Assembly: GCA_035222895.1 (NCBI GenBank)
Contig: JAVYIG010002367.1
Span: 62,001-126,000, forward strand
Reading direction: 5' to 3'
DNA length: 64,000 bases
From: Strongylocentrotus droebachiensis
Taxonomy: Eukaryota > Echinodermata > Echinoidea > Camarodonta > Strongylocentrotidae
The translations under genes and the position numbers were made by a program. Positions 13,890 to 25,800 of this stretch are shown here, in pieces. The notes below the pieces were generated by a model. It did no database searches and had not been told where the DNA came from. It saw only the letters and a program-made list of their open reading frames with translations. Numbering within the stretch: the stretch's first letter is position 1; every line of letters begins with the position of its first letter.

Positions 13890-16800
13890 GTCAAAATCGG
13901 GGGTGCGGCCTATACAGCGCTGCGGCCTTATCGCCGGCAAATACGGTAATGTAATAGAGCCTGGTCGCTGAATGTGCCTTTTACTCCTGTTGGTATTGAG
14001 GTCTTTCCTAATTCACAAGAGAAGTTGAATTCCAACTTGCAGAACTTGTAGGACCAGAACTCCCTGCACCTGATGGAGAAGTACAAGACTGACATCAACC
14101 TATCTACATGAACATATCCCTGTTCACTGAATGCACATTTCACTCTTTAGGATTTCCTTGTCTTTTCTTAACCACAGGAGTAATTTGAGCAGGATGCTGC
14201 CATGCAGCGCTGGAAGGAGAAATACAAGGCAGACTATAACCTCCATCGTTCAATGTTTTAAGTTTTTCAGATGGTGACGTTAAGGGTCGGTCCCCAGACG
14301 TAAATAATCATATCTGATTGATACACGTCTGTAAAAACCAAATTACACACACGTAAATGAGTAGATCTTTGCTCACTGAACAAACCTTTTCTCTTATCTT
14401 GTCTTCTCATGTCCGGCCACAGGAGAAGTTAGAGCAGGATTCTGAATTACAGCAGTTACAGGAGAAATACAAGGTGGACACCAAGGAGCTCCGAGATAAG
14501 ATAGAGGACATCGTCACCAGGAGCAAGGCTGTCATCGCCAAGCTCAGAGCACAGCAGAGCGAGGGGACTCAAGATCTCAACCAGAAACACGAGGAAGAGA
14601 TGGCCAACAAAATACAGGAACTTACACAGGTATTGAACACACTGTGTTATAGTTTTGTGTCTAAAACAATTCACTGAAGATAGATTTATTATCAATTTCC
14701 TTTACAATTTCCTTTACAATTCCATCACCTGACGAAGTGATGCAGCGGCGCACGAAACGTCATGATCTTTTAGATCCCTAGTTGACCATACATTGCGAGA
14801 CAAACGAATATCACTAGCGATATTATTTTCGATTTCCTTTTGGTTTGATTACCTCCATGACATTTCATCAGAGAATACTGCTGTGACAAATAAATGACAT
14901 TAGTGTAGTTACATTTGTGCATTACATGTATATCATACACAGATTTATACACATGTTGGATCTTTTCTTGTGCACTGTTCCTTTTTTTCCATCCCAAATT
15001 GCCATTCACTTATGGTTTTACTTTCGCTGCATCAGATTTTTAAAGCTGATTCCTGCATCACTTGTGAATGAGGCTCACATTGAATATTGATGATAGCCTT
15101 TCTTCTACATTGTACGTGTATGCCACAAAATCACATGGTCCAACCAGATAAGTCCTTACATGTAGATGTGAAAGGAATTACTGTGGAGCAGATGTATGTT
15201 GATTGATTTTATTATGTGTTTCTTTTAGTTAAGCATATGAACTATGTTTACAAAGTAGTTTTAACAAAACAGAATTCCACTCTACATGTACATACAGGGT
15301 GGTGTTTCATAATGTTGTTCGTAAAGTTACGCATGACTTTACGAATGACTTATATATAAAAAGCCAAATGGGGTGCTCAAATAATTTCTAACTGCATCGA
15401 CTAAAGTTGAACTGTCCAGATATAGATTAACATTCTTATTATAACAAACATTTTTAATGCAAAGTATAATTTTTGCCATAATTTAATAGAGGTTATAGGA
15501 AATATAGTCACACTTTGTTAAAACATCAGGAAATACTTTGGGCATCCTATGTGGCACTTCATATTCAAGTCATACGTTAAGTCATGCGTAACTTTACGCA
15601 CAGCTTTATGAAACGCCCCCCTGGGCAAATAAAAGAATGATTGTTCTACAGCACGTGTGTGCAAGCTAGGTGCTTCTGTAAGTTGACTGAGGTGAGAAAG
15701 AGTTCAGTTGATCTCCTTCATTTCCTCTCTCCCTCCCCCTTGGGAGCGTAGGAACTACATTGAGGAACTTAAGTATAGTTCTAATAATTGGAGCTTGAAA
15801 CAATGTCATGTAGATTCAGTCAGATCGCCCTGCTGTGGCAGATATACTGCAGGCGTTAATAATATGATTGCAGGGTCCTCAGGGAGAACAGTATGAATAC
15901 TGATGAGGCTACCCTGGGTTAACAAGACATATTATTATTATTATTATATACTGCAGACGTTAATAATTTACATGCACATTGTACATTGTCTATCTGAAAG
16001 CATCCATGATCTTAATAATGATAATAATAATGATTTAAACGTTTTGTATGGCCCATAACACTCTGGCATAATTGTGAGATTTTACAAATCTCGAATCTTG
16101 ATCTTGAAACAATGAAAGAGCTTTGAGTTTACTGTACCGAGATGTAATGGCTTTTATCATCTTTATTTCCTGCTTGTCCCCCTTAGGAGCATAGGAACTA
16201 CGTCGAGGAACTGAGACAACAGCACCAGGAAGCCTTAGAAGCTGCCAACGTGGAAGCAGAGAAACTCAACAAACAACAGGTATGTAGATACAACACTTTA
16301 CTTGGTATTTCTCTATATGCATGTAGTGTACACCTGCCATTAAACAATTCTTTAATGTAGGATACGTAGCCATTATTACTTGAGCATATGTCACACAATC
16401 CAACAGAAAACATTTCACCAAGTTCATGATCTTAGCCGACACTAGTTTGTGTAACCCATGGAATTGATTTGTTTGTTCGTTGAAGATTCCTTAGATTGTT
16501 TTACTTGTTATACTGTTATCTCAAGTATTTCTATTGTCTGTTTATTTTCATAGATGAATGATTTGAAGCAGAATGAGGAGAAAGTCGTTCAGGAGAAAGT
16601 GGATCAACTTCAGAGTCTTGTTGGGAAAGCTCAGAACATGAAGCAAAGGATTCAGGTACAGAACATGATTATTACAAAGAATCACTCTAACCAAGTGCGG
16701 TTTCTGACTAGTAATGTGCGAGTGTCGTGGTCGAGTGGTTTAAGGCGCTTGACTTAGAGATGAAAAGGTCAAGGGTTTGAATCCCTTTGGCAAGATATTA

Positions 16801-19800
16801 ACCTGCAATTGCTACTCTCCACCCAGGTGTTAAATGGGTACCCGGTAGGATGCGACCGTCATTGTTGGTCAAACAGATTTTGAGCGTCATGTAACGCCTG
16901 GCTGGAATGCTCCCCAGGGAGTGGAGATTTTGCACACATTATGTGCGGGCAAGCACTGAATCCAATGACAGGGGTAATAGTTTATTTGTAAAGCGCTTAG
17001 AGACATATGTATTAAGCGCTATATAAAAATTAAATATTATTATTATTATTATTATAGGAAACTACTGAGATGTCGTGACTATTAGAAAGTAACTTCGTAA
17101 CAAATTTCAATTAGTCTGGTAGAAAGATGCAATCCTGCTTGAGGAGAACTCAACATTGCATACTTTTTTCTTATTAATGCATTCATCAAGACCCACCAAA
17201 TCAATCCATTAGATGTTCTACAGTTTGGGTATGCAGTAAATATTGACTTCTAAGCACTACACATAAATACCCCTTCTTGAAAGTGCAATTACATTTTAAA
17301 GTTCATTTAATGTAACTCTTAGTTTTCTTCATTTCAAAGAGAACATTAATATTTGTTCCTCTCTCTTACAGGATCTCCAAGCACAGAAAAAAGAGATGGA
17401 GGCGAAGCTTGAAGATCTTGATTCAAAGCTGGCCCAAGAATCTGACAATCACACCAAGACACTTGAAGAGAAAGACAGATCGCTGGAGAAGCTCACCCAA
17501 GACCTTGCCGTAGTTAATCAAAAGAACCAGACTCTAGAAGAAGAGCTTGCCGCTAAGAGGAAGGAGATGGATTCCAGTAGTACAGAACTCTCTGAAATGT
17601 TGGAAGGAGAGCGCAAAGCAAAGGAGGAGAGAGATGTAGAAATTGAGAAATTGAGGCAAGAGGTGGAGGAGATGAAGCAGAAATCTGATTCCTTTTTGCG
17701 AGAGATTGAAGCTAAGAACGCGGAACATGAGAACAAGATCAGTGAGTATGAACAGAAGCTGACATTCCAGGAGGAGAACCATGAGAAAGAGTTGAGTCGG
17801 AGGTTGGAGGCCCTGGAGGTCCAGAAGAACAGTTCCGTCAATGAGGTCTCTGCGGACCTTGGCAAGAAGCTGGAGGAGGCTAACGAGTCTCTGGGTACAA
17901 AGGAAAAGGTCGTTCAAGATCTGCAGCTCCGAGAGAAGGAGCTTCAGACAGGGATGGACTCGCTGAAGAATAAACTTGAAGGAGATCTCAACTCTGCCAA
18001 CGAGATGATCCAACAGGAGCGACAGAGGCATGAGGAACTGGTTGGACAGCTTAGGAACAGTGTTCAGGAGCTGACGGAAAGCAACAAGAAGTGCTCTGAG
18101 GAAATCAAGGAGTTAGAGCGAGCAGGAGCAGAGAAGGATACTGCCCTTGAGAAGCTGAAAGAGAATGTGGCTTTGTTGAACCAGAATGCAGAAGACTTGC
18201 AAAGACAGCTTGCAGAGAATGTTGCTAAGGTTCAAGAGGAGGTTCAGAAGGGAGAAGAGGCAGTAGCAAAACTTCAAGAAGAGCTTTTGGGATCAAAGGC
18301 AACACTAGAATCCAAGGAAAAGGAAGTTGTTGAGACAAAAGCTACACTTGAAACGAATTTGAAGGAGAAAGATGATGAATTGAATGCTACAAAGGCTAAG
18401 ACAGATGATGTCAATGCAGAACTTGAAAATACCAGGAAATCATTAGCTGATGTAGAACTTAACCTCACAAAGACATCAGAATCTAATATGAATCTTGAAA
18501 ACAGAGTAAGAACACTTGAGGAGTCCATTGTCAGAAAGGAGGAAGATCAACAAGAGCTTAATGCCAAGAAGGATAGTGATTTTGAGGAAAGGTTGCAGAC
18601 AGAGAGGGAAAACCATGAAAAAGATGTAGCCAGAAGGGTAGAGGCTTGGGAAGCCCAAACACAGAGCTCCGTCGGTGAAGTGGCCCAGGAGCTGGGTAGG
18701 AAGCTTCAGGAGGCAAATGATATGATCAGTCACCTCGAAAAGGACATTGCTGATTTGAAAGAAAAGGAACAGTCACTAGCATCTTCACTAGAAGAAAATC
18801 AAACCAGGCATGCAGCATTTGTATCAGATATGGAAATCAAGGAAGCTGACCTTAAGTCCAAAGTGGAACAGCTTCAGAGACAGCATGAAGATTCCTTATC
18901 GCTTCTGGAAAATAAAGAAAAGGAAATCAGTAATAACCTTGCAGCAATAAAGGAGAAGGAAGCCGAGTTCCATGAACGCAAGCTTCGGGAGAATGAACTG
19001 ATTGCCCTGGTTGAAAATGCAAAGTCCGAAGGACAGAGTCAGGTTGAGGTTGTGAGCAAGGAAATTGAAAGCTTGCAGCAGCAGGTCTCTGAGAAAGATA
19101 CCTTGTTGCTCCAGAAATCTCAATCCCTGGAGACGGAGGTCAGTGCTAAAAATAAGGAGATTCTGTCTCTACATGAAGAGATGAATGCCTTGACAGAAGA
19201 AAAGGCAGGACTGGAACAGAGGATGGATGAGTTGTCAAAGTTAGAGGGAGAGAGAGTTCTTGAGATAGAGAGTCTTCAGGCAACTTCACTCAGGAAGGAT
19301 GAGGAGATAGGGAGCCTCAAGGATGCTATACAGGACAGGATTAGACATGATGAGAAGGTTGCCACCCAAGTCCAGGAATTAAATCAGCAAAACACCATGC
19401 AAAACGATGTTGTGGAGTCCATGCGCAAAGAACTGAGAGAAGCAGTGGAACAGAAAGACTCCGAGCTACAAAGGATGACTGATGAATTTACACAAAAAGA
19501 GCAGTCTTTGAAAGACAGTCACAAAACACACATTGTTGACTTTCAAGAGAAGGTGAAAAGTAAGCTCGCCACCTTGCGTAAAGAACAGGCAGAAGCTATT
19601 CAGGCAAAATGTGAAGGGATTGAAGGGATGAAAGACGAAATGGATTGTATGCAAGCAAGCTTCGATAAGGAGAAGGAAGAACTGAAAAGGAAAACAGAAC
19701 AGAAGTTGACAGAATTAGAAGAAAAGATACAGGAAACTGTGGAGAAGTGCCAGAGGAGAGAGGCTGAACTACAAGAGCACCTTAGAGCCCAACAGACCCA

Positions 19801-22800
19801 GCATGAGGAGGAGGTGGAGAAATCAAGGAGAGATCATGAAGCCATGCTCCAGGAGAAGGAGACTTCGTTCCAGGAGCAGCTGTCGGGTCTCCTGAATGAG
19901 AAACACGTTGGTATTGAAGAGGTCACCATACAAATGCAAGCAAGTCACCAGGAACAGCTGGATAGAATGAAGAATGAGATTGAGGAGAAACAGAAGGAAC
20001 TAGAGCGAGTCAAGGAAGAAGGTGTACTGAAGGAGAACAAGCTGAAAGAACAGTCAGGTCGGAAGCTGAAGGAGCTCAAGGAACAAGCCAAAGCTAAGAT
20101 TGCCAAAGTGATTGCAACTCAGAAAGAGGAAACAGAATCTGTCAGGGAAGATCTAGAGAAACAGTTAGCTGCTGCATCAACAGAATTGATCTCTGTGCAA
20201 GAACAGAGGAAGGAGGAGGTTGAAAAACTCAACTTAGAGAGGACTGAGCAATCAGATAAAATTCAACAATTGGAAATGCAATATGCTCAATTGCAAGAAC
20301 AACTTTCTAGTACACAAGAGCAGTCAAAATCTGCTTCAGAAGCACACAAAGAAGAATATCAGAAACTGAGAGAGGAGCATGAAAAGCAACTTAAAGAATT
20401 GGAAGAGTCAGTTTCAAAGCAAGTGCAAATTGTGTCTGGTAATGAAAAGCACCATGAAGAGATCATACACAATCTTGAGAGTCAGCATTCTGCAGAGATG
20501 ACAGTTAAGGATAAGGAACAGAAGAGCAGTCATGACCAACTAGAGCATCAGCATTTTGAGATGATGGAATCCATGCAGAAGCAGTTTGAAGAGACTCTCC
20601 AGACTGTGAAGGCAGAGAATGCTTCCCTGAAGGAACAGCTTGACAAATCAGACGAATACAGGTCACAGACCAACGACCTGGTGGACAGTAACCTTGATCT
20701 ACAGGTCAAGTTGAAGGCATCTGAAGACCAGATCCAACTGATGGAGCGAGAGATCCAGGACCTGACGGCATCCTCCAAGAAACGGTTGAACGACCTGGAA
20801 GAGGAGAAGCGGGAGGTGGGAAGGTTGCTCGTGCTGAGAGAGGAAGCCGTTGCTCAGGGAGACAGCAGGATGCAGGAGTTAGAGGATGAGGTCAGCGCCC
20901 TCCAGGAGTCCGCACAGTCAGACACCAAGGCTAAGCTAGCTGAGCTGAAGAAGAAGGCTGAGGCCAAGTTGGTCCAGATCAAGAACCAGTTCTCTCAAGA
21001 CCTGTCCAACAGGCAGAAGGACATGGAGGAGGCCATGGACATGAAGGAGGCAGACTTTGCTGAAGCTTTGAGACGGAAGGAGAGTGAGGTAGAGGAGATG
21101 ATGGCAAGGGCAGCTAGCTTGGACAGACAGATGGTTGCTATGGAGATGACCAATGAGCAGACTGTCTCAAGTCTCATGAAGGAGATTGGGGATCTTAGAG
21201 CTCAGATGCACGAGGAAAGGGCCTCGGCTGACATAATGGTATGATTCCAATTTATAACTTTATTTTAAAATTGATTTCAAAAGAAATCGTGACATGTTCT
21301 TTAAAAAAAAAAATTTAAAAAATTGGTTTTTGAGAAATAGCTTGTTTCTGGAGCAGGGGCCATGGTACAAATAATAAAACCCTAATTTCATATTTGAAAT
21401 TGTGTCAGCAAGTATTAATAGGATATTAAATGTTACTGTTAACAATTAGAACATGAATGAGTAATAAAATTAATACAAGTAATTTCCAATGTTATGATAA
21501 TGAAAGTATTTACATGTATGTTTTAAACATGTTCATCGGGAGTTGAATATGCCACTTTTTCATAAACTTGATGTCAAAAGAGAAATCATTTTGCCAATTA
21601 GGAAACAACAAAAAAGGTCCTTTGTTCATCACTTTAAAATGGAAAAAACACCTGTCTATAAAGACCACATTTTTAAAAACTTCTCCTGAATAGCGATATA
21701 CAATGAAGCAGTATTAAACCAGGGCCCGTTGCCTAAAAATTACCATTGATGGTAACTTTGCCATCAATGGCAACTACCATGGTCACAGGGCTCAACAGCC
21801 AATCCAAATCAAGGTTTCCATGGAAGTTACCATCAATAATTATCAATTTCCTTGCCCCCATGAGTAGTCTTTATATACGGGTTGCACTGTAATGCTCATT
21901 GAGGAGGTATTAAAGGCATCGTTTAACAATGTTAAATCTGAGATTCATGGCCCTACATGTTATCAGTGTCTGTGATATGGTGTAATATTGAATCCCTAAA
22001 AAATAGCACTTCAAAATGATCATAAAGTGCCTCAAAAAAGAAAATCTTTGAGTGACCGGTTTTACCATACTTATTTTCCCCAATAGACTGTAGTGTTATA
22101 AAAACTGTTAGGAAAACGAAAAATGACATTTCGATTTCCAATCATAAATATCTTGATAATCAGACAGCTTGTAAAAGTCATGGGATTCCTGACTGACCTA
22201 AAGGTTGATAATTATGATTGCAGCATGAGCTAAATCCAGGATTTTGTTTCAGAATCTAAGACAATGTTACTGAGTTACTTTAAAGGAATTTCTCTCTCCT
22301 CCCCACTCCTCACCAGGTGGTAGAAGCCAGAGAGCTGGTAGAGATGGAGGTCACGCAGCAGGTGGAATCTCAGGTCACAGCTGTGAGGGAGTCACTCCAA
22401 GGAGCAGAGGTACAGCACAAGGAAGAGATTGAGAAGAGGAGTAAAGAGGTGGAGGATCTCAGGAGCAGCTGCAAGGAGATGGAGAGGAAAATAGAAGCAA
22501 TGAGGTAAAGAGTGCTTCTTGTACTGTGATGAGACCATTCCTATTTTGGAGGAATGATTCCTATTATTTGGCCTTCAAGCTATTGTTTTGAACCCTATAT
22601 TCCTCTTTTTTTCTTAAGTATTCTGTGTGAAAAGTATACAAAATAGACTGTATTCCTAAGTTTTGCTGTGAAAGGTTGGCAGGTATGCCAATATTCATAA
22701 CGTGAGCCTTAATAACCGGTTGCTAGTTCGCCAGAGAATCACATTTAAAATATTAATGATAGTTTAAAAAGCTCTAAATGGTCAAACTCCTAGTTATGTT

Positions 22801-25800
22801 ACTGAATTGTTGAATATCAAGTCTCAAACTCATGGTCGTAACCTTCGTAGTACACTGTACACAAGACACATTTATGTTGCAAATACCCCCACATAAAACC
22901 AAAGTAACCCTCAGAGACTGGTCATTTCTTTGTGCTGCCCCTAGATTATGGAATAGATTACCACTAGAATAAGGAAAGCCCCATCGCTAGAAAATTGTTA
23001 ATCAAGACTGAAAACTCACTTGTTCATGTAGTATGTATAGCACAGCATTTACAAGCTCTTGCAGCGCAGTAGAATATATCCACATATTTATTGCGCTTTA
23101 CAAGTGAATATATTGTTATTATAATTATTATCTTTGTCGTAGTGAGGACCACAAGTCCGAAGTGACCGAGCTGACCCTGACGCAGGAGCGCAAGCTAAGC
23201 AACCTTCAGAAGGAGCAGAAGGAACAGATCACCAGAAAGGAGGAGGAGCTCAACTCAAACCTCAAGAAGATTCTCAGAGAAATGAATATCAAGATGGCCG
23301 AGAAGGAGAAAGAGATGGATACCATGATGAGGGCAGCAGTCAGTGAGTAACATTTATCCTGACCCCTACCGGGTCACAATTTTTATTTAAAGCGGGACTG
23401 CACTACTTGTAGCTACTTGCACCCTCTGTATAGCAAACAATGCCTAAGTGATACCCATTGGTCCCCCATGATTCCCTTTTTCTTATTTTTATTGAGAGCT
23501 GTTTTGATGAGATAACCACCTGTCAGTGCATCACCATGCAGGGAGTTGTAATCCCTCCTGCCCTAACTAATGCAGACAGGCTTTAATATTTGTCATAAAT
23601 GATTTTGTAAGAGTTAAAAATTTTAATTTTAATGCTGTATCATAAACCGGGCATAATGTAATTTCCATGGATATAGACTTGATGATATTATACATGTATA
23701 GTTAACTGTTGAGTGATTGCGAACTGCTTATCTTTCTGGATGAAAAACAAAAGCCTTCTTTAATAGTCCATATCACTCACCACCCCAACTCCCTGAGATT
23801 GATATCAATCGCAACTATGTACATAAGAGATAGAGGACTTCAAACTTGCGAATGATTAAAGGACTTGCAATCGATTTGGATCTATTGCAACTCTTAAAAC
23901 CCCACTGTACTCCTTGTAGCTACTTGCTCCCTCTATATAGAAAACAGTGCCTTAGCGGTGCCCGCTGGTCCCCCATGATCCTCCTTATCTTATGTTAATT
24001 GAGAGCTGAGTTGATGAGATAGCCACCTGTCACTGACCATGCTGGGTGGTCTAATCCCTACTGGCCAAACTAGTGCAGACAGGCTTAATATTTGTCATAA
24101 ATGAATTTGTAAGAGTTAAAAATTTAAATTTGAATGCTGTATCATAAACCTGGCATAATGTAATTTCCATGGATATAGACTTGATGATATTATACATGTA
24201 TAGTTAACTGTTGAATGATTGTGAATGGCTTATCTTTCTGGATGAAAAAAACAAAAGTCTTCTAAAATAGTCCAAATCATTCACCATCCCTACCTTTTGA
24301 GATCAATATCAATCACAACTATGTACATAAGAGATAGAGGACTTCAAACTTGCGAATGATTAGAGGACTTGCGATTGATTTGGATCAATTGCAACTCTTA
24401 ATAAGACGGCCCTGTACTCTACTTTATCCTTAATGTTCTTTACTTCTTGTGATGTGCAGATAAAGGTCAGACGGTTGAGGAGAGGATGGAGAAGGAGCAC
24501 ATGCAGATCACCCGTGAGCTGCAGGTTCAGCTAGATGAACAGTCAGGAGAGCTAGAGACGATCAGTGAGAAATATGAAGAACAGCTCAGCGTAAGTTCAT
24601 GAGGGTGGTGGTGGTGGTGGTGGTGGTGGTGATGCTGGTGATGATGCTGGTGATGATGATGGTGGGGATGAGCTGCAGGTTCAGCTAGATGTCAGTCCAG
24701 AGAACTTGAGACAATCAGCGAGAAATATGAGGAACAGCTTACCATATCATGATGATGAGAATGAGGAGGAGTAGGGTGGTGGTGGTGGTGCTGACAATTT
24801 GTGTAGAGACAATAAGTGAGAAGCATGAAAAACAGCTCAATGTAAGTTCATGAGGGTGAAGATGATGATGAGGAGGAGGAGTAGAGTGGTGTCGGTGGTG
24901 CTGCTGATGGTGAACAGCTGTAAATTTGATTTAAAATTTGATAACGGTGCCTTTTGAAGACTACATTTACATGACATGACCAGTACATGTATATTAGCAC
25001 AAAAATGGAAGCTTGACTTCTCAGTCTCTGCATGCTCAGCATATCAATACCAGCTTTTCTCCACTCCTGACGGCGGATAGTCAACCTGTTCCAAACGTCG
25101 AGCCACTCCCGCCACTCATCCTCTCCAAGCGCTATAGTTTTCCTTAGAACTATAAGCTTAGAAAGATAACCAACAGTCTTTTTCAAGACTACACCAACAG
25201 TCCTTTTCAGGACTACAAACCCTCAAGAAAGATTACCGAGAGTCCTTTTCAGGACTCCTCAATCCTCCCTCTCTCTCACATGGTGCACCCGCAAGCCTAC
25301 TGTATACATACATATTGATATTTATATAGCGCCTTTACATAAACATGCTCAAAGCGCTTTACATTAGTAAAAAAAACAGAAAAATTATTTCGCTCTCCGC
25401 AATTATCTGTCTTCCAGGATAAGAAGGAGCAGAAGGACAAGATGCGAGCAGAGTATGACGAGCGGATATCATCCATGAACATCGACCACCAGGCCGAGAT
25501 CAACGAGATGGAGTTCCGTGTAGAGCATCAGGAGAGTCAGCACCAGAATGAGCTGTCAGACCTGGAGGCAAGGCTTAGGAACGAGATGGAAGATGTGAAG
25601 GCTAAACTCCAAGAGGAAATTGCTATCATGCAACAGGTTTGTTATAAGACTGTTAGTTGAGTGATTTCAAGTTGAGTGTTTGAGGACTGAACACCTAAAC
25701 ACTGAAATGGAAATCAGCTGGTGTTAAGGCTTTGACCGACCTTTGTGGCTGGTGTTAATATTTTACGTACAAATGTCCTATTCACTAACACTAGCCCCTA

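Noticed and set aside
24848-25186. 112-codon minus-strand frame as a gene
   Set aside because: It runs over GAT/GAG repeats and a region with repeated TCCTTTTCAGGACT motifs. No start, splice or family signal was recognised; a transposon remnant is more likely.
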